Assembly: GCA_948567375.1 (NCBI GenBank)
Contig: OX419756.1
Location: forward strand, 5,213,001-5,277,000
Source: Lunularia cruciata
Lineage: Eukaryota; Streptophyta; Marchantiopsida; Lunulariales; Lunulariaceae
DNA length: 64,000 nt
Direction of reading: 5' to 3'
Each line of letters opens with the position of its first letter. The first letter of the stretch is position 1. The notes below the pieces were generated by a model that was given only the letters and a program-made list of their open reading frames with translations, was not told where the DNA came from and searched no databases. A program made the position numbers and the translations under genes. Below, one piece after another: positions 23,735-33,922 of this stretch.

Positions 23735-25329
23735 GTTTTGGCTTTCAGCGGTGCAGTTACTTGGCCTGGTGACTTGTTGGAGGGGAACGCCCATGCAGAG
23801 GATACTCCAGTACCAGAGGAGATCACTCGGCTATGGAGTACGAGTGGGATTGTTCCATCCACCTTGGATGTTCCATTGTGGAGTTCAGAGGAGGCATTGC
23901 AGCAGCATGCAGATCAGTTAGTGCAGCAGGCTTGGAGTGGAGCCTTCGTACCATCAGGGGATGAGTGTGAGGATGAGCCTCCAGAGGCGATTGCTTTGAC
24001 ACCTCTGGATACCACACTCATTGCTTGGCAGTACCCAGTAGAGGGGATATGTCTATTAGAGTTGTTTGGTAGGATCAGCACCGGACTAGCTGCGGTGTTA
24101 CAGGCGGGTATCCGAGTACAGAGGTACTTGTATGTAGAGAGAGATGAGACTACTAGGCGAGTCTCTCTACATCATGTGGCACACTTGGCCTATCGGTATC
24201 CGGAGTTATTACCGATGTCAGCAGTCAGAGGTTACCAGAAGGCCTTACCAGGAGACATTTCCTTATTGGGGGCGCATGACCTAGAAAGACATGGGCCTAT
24301 TCACTTGGTGATTTCTGGATGGCCATGTCAGGGACATACACGTGCGGGCCGCGGTTTGGGTCTTCAGGATCCTCGTTCTGGTGTGTTTTGGGAGATGTTA
24401 CGGATACTACGACATCTCCAGGTTCATCAGTCTGTTTCTCCAGCTTACCTTTTGGAGAACGTTCCATTGATGGGTGATTCTCGCACTAGAGTGGTGGCGA
24501 GTACACATCAGGTCCATTCTTGGATGGGACCTGCTGTGTTGTTAGATGCAGCCAGAGTGGGATCACGGGCTCATCGTCTTCGTCTTTGGTGGACGAACCT
24601 TTTACCCAGAGAGGTTCTACAGCATAGTTATGATGGGATTCAACGACTGGACCACATTCTTGTTGATGATATCTTGGATGTTGGGTGTCAGTCTCAGACA
24701 GTGGTAGTGGCTGATAGGTCACCCATGGCAGTGGTGAACATAGTTGGACAGCCTAGAGCTGCATTTCCCACACTCATGAGTTTCCCAGGCTCTCATGCTT
24801 TTCAAGAGGGAGGACCTGGACTTGTTTGGGACTCACAGTTACAGCAGTTGGTGGAGCCCAATGCTCATGAGAGAGAGCGGGCGATGGGTTTTCGCACCGG
24901 TATTACCGCTGTTCCAGCAGTGTCAGAGGCATCTAGGCGTCAGGTGTTAGGTCAGGCTATGGACCTGAACTGTTTGACCTGGATTGTGAGCCTTGGTTTG
25001 GCAGAGCAGCGTAGGATGCGGTTGATAGGCATCACCACTCGGACACTTGTGAGCCCTGTGCCTATCGAGACGATTTAGGCACATGCTGGGGGCGATGGAC
25101 CGAGTGACATGGTATTCTTGGGACACATCCAGTAGCTACTAGGGAGAGTGGTCTACTTGGAGTCCATCCAGGTGAGCGTGGGCTACTTGGATTACACCCT
25201 TGGTCCACATGGGATGCAGCCAGAGGACGTATAGAGCTTGTAGCCAGAGTGGAGGGAGTTTTTCACACAGAGGTTGGGACCTCTAGTGGTCGGGAGCATG
25301 ACACTATTGCTCCCAAGGGCCCAGTGTAG
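23735..25329 (+). pseudogene. B1 C5-cytosine DNA methyltransferase region
   Basis: In frame with Gag-protease after the TGA at 23,732, this encodes a DNA (cytosine-5) methyltransferase domain lying between protease and RT. Motif order is linear: I (LLELFGRISTG), II (VERDET), III (GDI), IV (SGWPCQGHT, catalytic Cys present), VI (LLENVPLMG), VIII (GSRAHRLRLWW) and X (RRQVLGQAMD). In motif I the second Gly of FGG is Arg, unlike B2, which may impair SAM binding. A TAG at 25,076 replaces a CAG in B2, and a one-base deletion near 25,105 shifts the frame before the conserved TAG CAG CCA at 25,327. Confidence 0.88.
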
Positions 25330-25737
25330 CAGCCAGTCAGTACGTCTTCCACTCCTACTACAGTTACAGAGGATACTTGGGAGCCAGATCTTGGACCCAA
25401 GCTTACTGGAGAGGAAAGACGGAGGGTTTGGAGGTTCTTGAGGAGTCACACGAGTTGTTTTGCCTTCAATATGAAGGATTTGGGTGCTCTGAAGGGACCT
25501 GGTATACGGATTGAGCTGACTAGCGACACACCTGTTTTCCGACGTCCTTATCGATATAGTGAGATGGAGAGGACATTGATTCAGAGCCGGAGTAGTGACC
25601 TTTTTGAGGCTGGTTTGGTGGAGATTTCACATGGAGAGTATGCATCAGCGACAGTGATGCCAGCCAAGAAGGATATGCATGGCAACTATATAGATAGGCG
25701 GATGTGTGGAGATTACCGTCCTATCAACCGACAGACC
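25330..25737 (+). pseudogene. B1 reverse transcriptase, 5' part
   Basis: This is the start of the RT, with motifs shared with B2: KGPGIRIELTSDTPVFRRPY, VMPAKKDMHGNY and MCGDYRPINRQT. It is interrupted at 25,737 by the family A element. The gene resumes at 33,553 with the same GACC and the continuation RADRYAMPTPEE. Confidence 0.9.
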
Positions 25738-26429
25738 TGTAACACCCATTTGTGCATGTGTGTGGTATTGTGATATTTAGCTTGGTATTACAAGTACTTA
25801 AGAGATATTATTTATATAGAGATAAAGGATGGTTCTATATTAGTCATGGTTAGCTAAAGTTAGTCATAGCTAAGATAGATGAGACCTTACTTTAGAGGAA
25901 GTAGAAAAGATGAGCACCACTATTTTGGATTTTAGTGTGTTGACTTGGTATTATTCCTAGGTGTTTGGCTTTGGGGAAAGAGTTGAGAACTCTTGGGCCC
26001 GCAAGCCTTTTTGTTTTGGATTCTTCTTTAGTCCAAGGATAGCCCATGTGAAGGAATCCTTGCTTTAGTGGTTGGGTCAAGATAAGACCACATGCTTAGG
26101 GGAATATGCCCATGTGAATGGATATTCCTTTCTACTTTTTGACTTTACTTGACTTTTAGTCTAGTAACTTGAGTTACTACGGTAAATAGTAACTTTGGTA
26201 CGTAACTATTTCACAAGTATATAAACAAGGGGTGAGGAGGTCCTCAACATCCTTTCATTTGCAACTATCTCTCTCTCATTGAGTTCTCTAGTGAGCAATG
26301 TCTTGAGTCTTGGAGTGTTAGCCTTGGAGGAGTATGATGGAGTTGGGGTTCCTTGCCTTCTTAGTCCATGGTGCGCTACCATAATAGCCATCAGAGGTTC
26401 ATCCTGAGTGAGAGACAGGCCGGCTCACA
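25738..26429 (+). repeat. 5' LTR of the intact family A element
   Basis: Starts TGTAACACCC and ends GGCTCACA. A TATA box (TATATAAA) lies at 26,218-26,225, so transcription probably starts about 25-35 bases later. The 692 bp contain no ORF of note in the sense direction. Confidence 0.93.
26218..26225 (+). promoter_or_regulatory. TATA box of the family A LTR
   Basis: TATATAAA sits in the last third of the LTR. It is conserved in the 3' LTR (33,341) and in the older copies (1,491 region), which supports a promoter role. Confidence 0.6.
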
Positions 26430-26432
26430 TTT

Positions 26433-26452
26433 TTGGTTCCGTTGCCGGGACC
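26433..26452 (+). promoter_or_regulatory. Primer binding site
   Basis: TTGGTTCCGTTGCCGGGAC begins a few bases after the LTR end. It resembles the TGGCGCCGTTGCCGGGGA primer site known for plant Tat/Athila-type gypsy elements, with a few changes. Copy D has the corresponding stretch at 56,130-56,150 on the minus strand. Confidence 0.7.
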
Positions 26453-26470
26453 TCTCTAGAAGGCAAGATA

Positions 26471-26641
26471 ATGTTCCGCGTCCAATTCTACATTAGGCAG
26501 AAGGAGGCTATGAGAGCTCACTTGGAGAGAACATTAGGAGAGGAGAGGGCTGAACTTATGTTAGAGAACCAAGATCCATTTGTATACCCTGTAGTTCATT
26601 ATGATGTCTTTGAGGTGATTTTGTACATCTTGTACACATGA
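26471..26641 (+). CDS. Short leader ORF, 56 residues, of family A
   Basis: The first ATG after the primer site opens a small ORF beginning MFRVQFYIRQKEAMRAHLE and ending with a tyrosine-rich tail. It is preserved in copy D (minus strand 56,111-55,941) with about ten changes and no stop. It is also recognisably related to two leader ORFs of family E (59,602 and 59,857): shared features are an F-x-[VI] start, YI or VV, MR or FR, a central G-[EA]-E and PVV-x-YD. Function unknown. It is short, charged, without signal peptide or membrane span. Confidence 0.65.
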   Translation: MFRVQFYIRQKEAMRAHLERTLGEERAELMLENQDPFVYPVVHYDVFEVILYILYT

Positions 26642-27289
26642 GAGGAATTGGAGAGATTGTGTGAGGTGGATTGCAGATTTTGGGGATTAAGGTGATTTTG
26701 GGCAAAATCTCAAGTTTGAGATCTGGACTTGAGATTTCTACACATGATAGTTTGGGTTATCTTTCAGTTAGCACACTTGAAATTATTGAGAGAGCTTCTA
26801 TGCGCACTGGGCTAGAATTTTTGAAAGTTGATAGGGTAAAGTGCTCCCGCAACTGCATGCTCTCTGGAAAATTGTACAGAGTCTGCCATTTCTTCAATTT
26901 TTAGTGAATTGTCCTGAAAATTTCCAAGAAAATTCAGTGCATTGTATCCTACCTGGTGCCACAAAAATTAGAGAGAGATCATTTTTGCGCAGTGCGTTAT
27001 GAGTTTTTGAAGTGAGGGGGGTGGTTTTCAGACCAAATCTGAAATATGGGTGCTGAATAGAAAGGTGTCTAGGCCAAATGGCTCGATGAAAAGATCTAAA
27101 ATTTTGCAGGGAGGGACGCCCTAGAGTTGTGATCAAGTGTGGAAAATTTCAGAGGACTGTGACATATTCGTTGGGAGATTTGAGTGACATTGTGAGGTAG
27201 GGTCAATTCTGCAGAGTGGAGATCTCATGCATGAGAAGTTTGAGATCAACAAAAAGCATGTTTGAGTGTTTAGATTCATCTTTGGGAAC
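26642..27289 (+). other. Family A leader, non-coding
   Basis: About 650 bp between the small leader ORF and the zinc-knuckle ORF. It is conserved in copy D (minus, 55,250-55,940). It contains only a short frame near 26,671-26,904 with no known motif. Confidence 0.5.
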
Positions 27290-27763
27290 ATGGAGGGTCA
27301 TCAAGAGTGGAAATTGAGATTATGCAAGGTTCCCCAAGGGTTTGAGGTGATTGTAGGGGTGGATTTGAGGAAAAGAGAATTTACAATAGAATTTGAAGAG
27401 AGTGTTGAGAGGATCCAAAAACCTACACCACTTGGAGGAAAGAGTGAGTCTAAGTGCTTTCTATGTGGAGAGAAGGGACATAAGGCAAGTTCATGTCCAT
27501 TAACCTTTGAGAGCAAGAGATTGAGGGAAAGGAGAGGCTTACTTGACTTGGGTTTGCATGTTGGACCTTCTTCACCAAGATTGGGAGGGAGAAGATCTAA
27601 GACCAAGGAGTTGTGTGAGGTTTGTGGAGTTGAAGGACTTCCAAAAGGACATGAGTGTAGTGGAGTAAAAGCACTTTTGGAAACTTTGGTGAAGGATCTT
27701 GGAGAGAGTCTTAGTACAGCTACAGAAATACTACCACCTTCATCAGCTAGTTCTCAAGATTAG
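27290..27763 (+). CDS. Zinc-knuckle protein encoded upstream of gag
   Basis: A separate ORF of about 157 residues, starting MEGHQEWKLRLCKVPQGF (an in-frame ATG also lies 24 bases upstream at 27,266). It has a canonical CCHC knuckle, CFLCGEKGHKASSC, and a second Cys/His cluster, CEVCGVEGLPKGHEC. The N-terminal third has a strand-like pattern (VIVGVDLRKREFTIEFEE). It lies before gag in a different frame and ends 235 bp before it, so it needs its own translation route. Copy D keeps a homologue at 55,244-54,819. It is probably a nucleic-acid-binding accessory protein; its role is unknown. Confidence 0.7.
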   Translation: MEGHQEWKLRLCKVPQGFEVIVGVDLRKREFTIEFEESVERIQKPTPLGGKSESKCFLCGEKGHKASSCPLTFESKRLRERRGLLDLGLHVGPSSPRLGGRRSKTKELCEVCGVEGLPKGHECSGVKALLETLVKDLGESLSTATEILPPSSASSQD

Positions 27764-27998
27764 TGATGGAGATAATCTTTCAACTTATGGATAAACTATC
27801 CATGAGAGTTAGATTAATATGCACTCTAGGATTTGATGTTGCTATAGAAATCTTGGAGCAACCTGAACCTTTTGTGTTCCCTAGAGTGGATTATTCTCAG
27901 ATGGTGTTAGTCATGTATATACTCTATTAGTAATAGAGTGAGAGAAAAGAAAAGAGAAAAAAAAAATTAAGAGAAAAGAAAGATAGTGAGGGGTTAAG

Positions 27999-30900
27999 AT
28001 GGGGAAACTTCCGGTTTTCTTTGGCAAGGATGGAGAAGATGTGGAGGCCTTTGTGAGAGACTTCAAGAGAGCTTGCATAGGAAACAATGAGAGGAGGAAG
28101 AATGAGTGGGCCTCATTATTACCAGATTTCTTTGAGGATGCAGCACTTACATGGTATGAGTCAGAATACCAAAAAAGAGAGAGGAGAGAGGGGGAAGAGG
28201 AGTCTTGGGAGACTTTGACTTCAGCACTCATTGAGAACTTTCTTCCTGATGAGAGTTATGAGAGATTGATGAGTGAGGTTACATTTCTCAAGCAAGGAGA
28301 TGGAGAGAAAGTGAGGGTCTATGTGGAAAGAGTGGAAAAGTTGGAGTCCAGATTTCGCATAGTGTTGAGGAAGGGTGGGGATGATGTGGAGACTACAATG
28401 ATTGGCATAGGGGCCATGCTCACCAAGAATTTTGTGGGAGGATTGAGACCACAAATTAGAAGCAAGGTGAGATATGAGAAACCTTCTTCCAAGGTTGAAG
28501 CTATCAAGATCGCAATTCGTATGGAGGAGAGTTTGGAAGGGGATGAGAGTGATTTGGTGGTGAAGGAGGTTGTGCATCCTCCTCAAGGCTACAAGTATGG
28601 TGGAACTTCTGATACTTTGGTGACAAGGGTTGCACCACAAGTAGTAGTTGCTCCAATTCTTGCACCTCCACCAAAAGATCCACTCCAAACCATCACAGAA
28701 CAACTTGCGGATCTCAAGATCAATGTGGTGCAACTATGGGAGAAGAGAGAGGTGGATCAGAATGTAGGGAGAGGACCTAGGAGTTATGGAAACTATCCAT
28801 ATAGAGGAGGCCAACCAGCCAACAATTTCAATGATAGAAATTGTTTTGGTTGTGGAGGAAGAGGCCATATCCAAAGGAATTGCCCAAATTCCACTTACCA
28901 TGGAGGAAGGGGTTATGAGGGAGCCAATAGAGGGAAAGAGGGAGGTAGTGAAACCCAAGTGGCTCCTAATCCCAACAAAGGTAAGGGGATAGCATCCATA
29001 GATGTGGTTGAGAGCAAGTATGAGAAGGGAGAGTGCTCAAACTCCAAGGGTCTTAATTTGGAGCTTTTGGCACAAGAGAAGAAGAGAGCTCGTTTTGCAG
29101 AGGATGTTCACTCTTCTCAAGGATTTACTTCAAGCAAGGATACTCCTATGTCTACTAGGAGCACTCGCACCTCAACACCATCAACAACAAAGACTCCAAG
29201 GAAGAAGTTGGGGATGGAGGACTTCTTGATCTCAAAGCAACAATGGAACTACAATGTGTTGGAGGATGTTGGTAGTCACAAGGCTAACATCACAGTGGGC
29301 CAATTAATTGCTTTGAACCCTACCTTGAGAAAGGAGCTTAGAGGTGGTTTGAGTTCTACAAGGAGCAAAAAGAAGAAGAAGGCAAAAGTTCCAGTATCAA
29401 TGGGGGTGGTGGATGCCAAGCCAGCACCATGGGAGGCTTGTGAATATGCCTCCAAGATTGATGTGAGAGTGAATGGTCACAACATCAAGGATGCATTGGT
29501 TGATGGAGGATCAGCATTGAATGCCATGTCAGAAAGGTTGATGAAGAAGTTGGGTATGATACCCTCAAGACCTTCAACATTTGTGGTGAGCATGGCAAAC
29601 AAGCAACAAGTTCGACCAGTAGGGGTGATGGATAAGGTGGTAGTTTCAGTTATGGGAGTTCAAAATCTCATGACTTTCCAAGTCTTGAAGGATTCAAGCT
29701 ATGACTTACTTCTTGGGAGGCCATGGTTGAGAGCAGCACGCACAACTGATCGATGGCACAAAGGGTACTTGAGGATTGGGCCATCAAACCATAGAGTCAC
29801 TGTTCCTGTGACTAACACCACCAACACTTCACATTCAGATACCCCATCTTCTAATTATTGGGAATCAGATTCTGAAGAAGGAGCTTCAGGTGTGGACACA
29901 AGCATGGAAGAGGAGACTTCCACGGAGGAGGATGAATCTGAATCTGATTCAGATGTGTATCCCTTGTGTGCTATGGATTTTGCACCTAAGCCAGAGGTTT
30001 TGAAGGACCCAGATAAATCACCATTGACACTTGAGGAGGTAGAGAGAAGGTTATCTACCCTCAAGTATGGCCCAAATGTTACCAAGGAGGAGAAGGTGAG
30101 ATTTGAGGAGATTTTCCGCAAGTTCATCCATGTGTTTGCTTTTAGTTACAAGGATTTGAAGGAAGTCACCTTGGAGGAGCACAAGATAGAGGTGGAGTCA
30201 CATGCAAGACCAATCCGCCAAAAGCAACGTCGCATTAGCCCACCAATATCTTTGGTTGTGAAGGAGGAGATTGATAAGCTCAAGGAGGCTGGATTTATCT
30301 TTGAGGTGGAGAATTCAGAATGGGTGTCTCCAATTGTCATTGTGAAGAAAAAGAATGGCAAGCTTCGGGTATGTGTGGATTACAAGAAGCTTAATGCTGT
30401 TACCAAGAAGGACTACTACCCATTGCCATTCATTGATGAGATCTTGGAGGAGGTTGCAGGTCATGAGAGGTACAGTTTTGGAGATGGTTATAGTGGATAT
30501 AACCAAATAAAGATTGCACCAGAGCATCAACAACTCACCACATTCACCACACCTTGGGGAACTTACGCTTTCAAGGTCATGCCTTTTGGGCTTTGCAATG
30601 CTCCAGCCACATTCCAACGGTTCATGAACAAGGTATTTGAACCTTTCATTGGGAAATTTGTGAGAGATTTCATTGATGACTTTTGTGTCTATGGGAGCAA
30701 GGAGGAGCACTTTGAGCACCTAATCAAAGTCTTGCAACGCTTGGATGAGGCAAATGCATCACTCAACCCAGAGAAGTGCATTTTTGGATGTGAAGAAGGT
30801 CTACTTTTGGGGCACATCATCTCCAAGGATGGAATAGCAGTTGATCCTGAGAAGGTGAGGAAAATCTCAGACCTTCCATTCCCTTCAAGCTTGACAAAGT

Positions 30901-32825
30901 TACGCCAATTCTTGGGAATGGTTGGGTACTATAGGAGGTTCATCTTCTCATTTTCCAACAAGGCTTATGCATTGACCATCTACATGAAGAAGGGTGTAGA
31001 TTACATGGTGATTTTGGAAGACAAGGAGGCTCTCAAAGCTTTTGAGGAGCTCAAGCAATCCCTTGTTGTAGCTCCAATTCTTGCTAAACCTGATTGGAGT
31101 AAGCCTTTCATCCTCTACACTGATGCTTCTAATGTAGCTATAGGATGCACTCTTAGTCAATTAGACCAAGATGGGCATGATCATCCAATAGCTTATGCTA
31201 GTAGGCAGATGGTTTCAGCAGAGAAGAACTACTCTGTCACAGAGAGAGAAGGGTTGGCAGTGATCTTTGGTCTCAAGAAGTTTAGACACTACTTGATTGG
31301 AGGGAAAGCCACAATTGTCACGGATCACAAGGCTTTGAAGTACATCTTCAACAAGCCTAATGTTGAAGGGAGACTAGCAAGGTGGATGATACTCTTGTCT
31401 GAGTATGACTACACAATTGAGGATAGGCCAGGAAAGAAACATGCAAATGCTGATTTGTTATCTAGAGCCTATGATCATGATGGAGATGAGCCAGTAGATG
31501 ATTCCTTCCCGGATGAGGAGCTCATGACAATCTCAGTCACTCAAGAGATTCCAATGGAGTACAAGGAGATTGTGGATTTTGTGACAAGAGGTAACTATCC
31601 AGAAGGAATGCATGCTAGGGAGAGGAAGGCCCTTGCAGCAAGATCTAGACCTTACACAATGGTGGAGGATATTCTTTTTCACCAAGGAGCAGATGGTCTA
31701 CTTCGAAGAGCAGTGGGTAAGGAAGAGTCTATCCTACTCATAAAGGAGTTTCATGAAGGTTTAGTATGTGGAGGACACTTTGCAGGAAAGGTGACTGCTT
31801 TCAAGATTCTAGATGCAGGTTACCATTGGAGAGGGATTTTCAAGGATTGTCTTGATTATTGCAAAACTTGTCATGTTTGTCAAGCTTTTGCTAGAAAGTC
31901 TACATCCACTCCACCACTTAGATCAATTCCATTGCTAGGACCTTTTGAGAAGTGGGGAATTGATTTTGTAGGACCTCTCAATAGAACCCCAAGGAACAAT
32001 CGGTACATTGTGGTAGTTACTGATTACCTTACCAAGTGGGTTGAGGCTAGACCATTGAGGGACAAGAATGAAGATGAAGTGGGTAGATTTCTTTATGAAC
32101 GCATTATCACTAGGTTTGGATGCCCTTTGGAGTTGGTTTCTGATAGAGGAGGAGAGTTTACAGGAAGCATTACTACAGCCATGCTACGACATTTCTCTAT
32201 CACACATAGAGTAACTACATCCTATAAGCCAAATTCCAATGGCTTGGCAGAGAGAACCAATCAGACCTTGTGCATGATGTTGGCCAAAGATGCAGAAATG
32301 GAGGGGGCTAAACATCATTGGGACAAGAGGATTCATGCAGTTTTGTGGGAGTATAGGACAACCATGAAGACTTCCACTGGATATTCTCCATTCCAATTGG
32401 TGTATGGTATTGAGTCTACCTTACCTATTCACTTTGATCTTCCTACCTTCCAAAGCATTCATAGGAGATTGAAGAAAGCACAAGGAAGTGATGCAGGGAA
32501 GTCAAGGAAGGATCAACTCATGGAGTTGGAAGAGGCAAGAGCAGTTGCTATGGTTCGAGTGGAGCAAGCCCAAAGGAAACAAAAGGAGAGCTATGACAAG
32601 AGGCAAGGCAAGAAGAAGGTGGAGCCTTTCAAAGAAGGTGATTGGGTAATGTTGTTTGATTCCATTCGATTCAAGAGAGTGCAAAAGAAGTTTTTGCCTA
32701 AGTACTTTGGACCTTTCATAGTAGAGAAGGTGTGGGGCAATTACACCTATGATCTCAAGGAGTTGGGAGGAAGACACTTTGATAGGATTAACCATGATAA
32801 GTTGAAAATGTACCATAGAAGGTAG
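27999..32825 (+). CDS. Family A Gag-Pol polyprotein (1,608 residues)
   Basis: Intact single-ORF polyprotein of a Ty3/gypsy retrotransposon. The order is Gag with a helical core (about residues 1-200), zinc knuckle CFGCGGRGHIQRNC (about 282-295), a basic linker, aspartic protease with ALVDGGSALNAM (about 500; the Asp-Gly-Gly form), an acidic spacer, RT with FIDDFCVYG (about 890) as catalytic box, RNase H with LYTDASNVAIG (about 1,038), integrase HHCC (H...GGHFAGK...CKTCHVC, about 1,255-1,295), DDE core (GIDFVGPL, SDRGGEF, GLAERTN; about 1,320-1,416) and a GPF-type C-terminal module. No chromodomain. Gag and Pol share one frame with no stop between them. It would direct particle formation, reverse transcription and integration. 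Confidence 0.95.
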   Translation: MGKLPVFFGKDGEDVEAFVRDFKRACIGNNERRKNEWASLLPDFFEDAALTWYESEYQKRERREGEEESWETLTSALIENFLPDESYERLMSEVTFLKQGDGEKVRVYVERVEKLESRFRIVLRKGGDDVETTMIGIGAMLTKNFVGGLRPQIRSKVRYEKPSSKVEAIKIAIRMEESLEGDESDLVVKEVVHPPQGYKYGGTSDTLVTRVAPQVVVAPILAPPPKDPLQTITEQLADLKINVVQLWEKREVDQNVGRGPRSYGNYPYRGGQPANNFNDRNCFGCGGRGHIQRNCPNSTYHGGRGYEGANRGKEGGSETQVAPNPNKGKGIASIDVVESKYEKGECSNSKGLNLELLAQEKKRARFAEDVHSSQGFTSSKDTPMSTRSTRTSTPSTTKTPRKKLGMEDFLISKQQWNYNVLEDVGSHKANITVGQLIALNPTLRKELRGGLSSTRSKKKKKAKVPVSMGVVDAKPAPWEACEYASKIDVRVNGHNIKDALVDGGSALNAMSERLMKKLGMIPSRPSTFVVSMANKQQVRPVGVMDKVVVSVMGVQNLMTFQVLKDSSYDLLLGRPWLRAARTTDRWHKGYLRIGPSNHRVTVPVTNTTNTSHSDTPSSNYWESDSEEGASGVDTSMEEETSTEEDESESDSDVYPLCAMDFAPKPEVLKDPDKSPLTLEEVERRLSTLKYGPNVTKEEKVRFEEIFRKFIHVFAFSYKDLKEVTLEEHKIEVESHARPIRQKQRRISPPISLVVKEEIDKLKEAGFIFEVENSEWVSPIVIVKKKNGKLRVCVDYKKLNAVTKKDYYPLPFIDEILEEVAGHERYSFGDGYSGYNQIKIAPEHQQLTTFTTPWGTYAFKVMPFGLCNAPATFQRFMNKVFEPFIGKFVRDFIDDFCVYGSKEEHFEHLIKVLQRLDEANASLNPEKCIFGCEEGLLLGHIISKDGIAVDPEKVRKISDLPFPSSLTKLRQFLGMVGYYRRFIFSFSNKAYALTIYMKKGVDYMVILEDKEALKAFEELKQSLVVAPILAKPDWSKPFILYTDASNVAIGCTLSQLDQDGHDHPIAYASRQMVSAEKNYSVTEREGLAVIFGLKKFRHYLIGGKATIVTDHKALKYIFNKPNVEGRLARWMILLSEYDYTIEDRPGKKHANADLLSRAYDHDGDEPVDDSFPDEELMTISVTQEIPMEYKEIVDFVTRGNYPEGMHARERKALAARSRPYTMVEDILFHQGADGLLRRAVGKEESILLIKEFHEGLVCGGHFAGKVTAFKILDAGYHWRGIFKDCLDYCKTCHVCQAFARKSTSTPPLRSIPLLGPFEKWGIDFVGPLNRTPRNNRYIVVVTDYLTKWVEARPLRDKNEDEVGRFLYERIITRFGCPLELVSDRGGEFTGSITTAMLRHFSITHRVTTSYKPNSNGLAERTNQTLCMMLAKDAEMEGAKHHWDKRIHAVLWEYRTTMKTSTGYSPFQLVYGIESTLPIHFDLPTFQSIHRRLKKAQGSDAGKSRKDQLMELEEARAVAMVRVEQAQRKQKESYDKRQGKKKVEPFKEGDWVMLFDSIRFKRVQKKFLPKYFGPFIVEKVWGNYTYDLKELGGRHFDRINHDKLKMYHRR

Positions 32826-32860
32826 AGAGACCTTCACTTTGAGGACAAAGTGAAAACTTA

Positions 32861-32873
32861 GTCCGGGGGTAAA
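32861..32873 (+). promoter_or_regulatory. Polypurine tract of family A
   Basis: GTCCGGGGGTAAA lies directly before the 3' LTR. It is the expected primer for plus-strand synthesis. Confidence 0.75.
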
Positions 32874-33552
32874 TGTAACACCCATTTGTGCATGTGTGTG
32901 GTATTGTGATATTTAGCTTGGTATTACAAGTACTTAAGAGATATTATTTATATAGAGATAAAGGATGGTTCTATATTAGTCATGGTTAGCTAAAGTTAGT
33001 CATAGCTAAGATAGATGGGACCTTACTTTAGAGGAAGTAGAAAAGATGAGCACCACTATTTTGGATTTTAGTGTGTTGACTTGGTATTATTCCTAGGTGT
33101 TTGGCTTTGGGGAAAGAGTTGAGAACTCTTGGGCCCGCAAGCCTTTTTGTTTTGGATTCTTCTTTAGTCCAAGGATAGCCCATGTGAAGGAATCCTTGCT
33201 TTAGTGGTTGGGTCAAGATAAGGGGAATATGCCCATGTGAATGGATATTCCTTTCTACTTTTTGACTTTACTTGACTTTTAGTCTAGTAACTTGAGTTAC
33301 TACGGTAAATAGTAACTTTGGTACGTAACTATTTCACAAGTATATAAACAAGGGGTGAGGAGGTACTCAACATCCTTTCATTTGCAACTATCTCTCTCTC
33401 ATTGAGTTCTCTAGTGAGCAATGTCTTGAGTCTTGGAGTGTTAGCCTTGGAGGAGTATGATGGAGTTGGGGTTCCTTGCCTTCTTAGTCCATGGTGCGCT
33501 ACCATAATAGCCATCAGAGGTTCATCCTGAGTGAGAGACAGGCCGGCTCACA
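32874..33552 (+). repeat. 3' LTR of the intact family A element
   Basis: 679 bp. Compared with the 5' LTR it lacks 13 bases (ACCACATGCTTAG) and differs by eye at two positions. It ends GGCTCACA, followed by the GACC duplication at 33,553. Confidence 0.93.
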
Positions 33553-33922
33553 GACCAGGGCTGATCGATATGCCATGCCTACACCGGAGGAGATTTTTGA
33601 TGCGATTGGGCATGCAAAGGTCTTTAGTACTTTGGATCTTTGAGCGGGATATCATCAGTTGCCGATCAGGGAGGAAGATAAGTCCAAGATAGCATTTTGG
33701 GCTATTGATCCTCACGGCAAGGATGTGTTATATCAGTGGAGATTCTTACCATTTGGGTTGAAGAATGGTCATGCTGAGTTCCAGAGGGTCATGGATAGGA
33801 TCCTAGCTGGACTGGATTTTGCTCGGTGCTATATTGATGACATTTTGGTTTATAGCACTATTGTGGAGGAGCATGAGAGACAGTTGTTGGAGGTGTTTGA
33901 GAGGTTGAGATCTCATGGACTC
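33553..33922 (+). pseudogene. B1 reverse transcriptase, middle part
   Basis: The RT gene continues here from 25,737: FDAIGHAKVFSTLDL, then a TGA where B2 has CGA, then FWAIDPHGKDVLYQWRFLPFGL and the catalytic CYIDDILVYS. It is cut at 33,922 by the start of B2. The remaining RT, RNase H and integrase of B1 are not found separately. They appear to have merged with those of B2 by recombination. Confidence 0.9.

Larger units (their letters stand above)
25738..33552 (+). mobile_element. Intact family A Ty3/gypsy retrotransposon
   Basis: A complete element of 7,815 bp, inserted in the RT gene of B1 with a 4-bp duplication, GACC (25,734-25,737 and 33,553-33,556). The order is 5' LTR, primer site, leader ORF, zinc-knuckle ORF, gag-pol, polypurine tract, 3' LTR. 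The LTRs (692 and 679 bp) differ, by eye, by two substitutions and one 13-bp deletion, so insertion was very recent. The main ORF of 1,608 codons is unbroken. It is the youngest element in the window and could still be mobile. Its primer site and the FIDDF box of its RT point to the Tat/Athila side of plant gypsy elements. Confidence 0.93.

Noticed and set aside
26206-26391. Minus-strand frame found in every family A LTR
   Set aside because: It recurs only because the LTR recurs. It is antisense to the promoter region, and its protein has no known motif.
27911-28733. Long minus-strand frames over family A gag
   Set aside because: Antisense shadows of the intact gag-pol ORF, with no motifs of their own.
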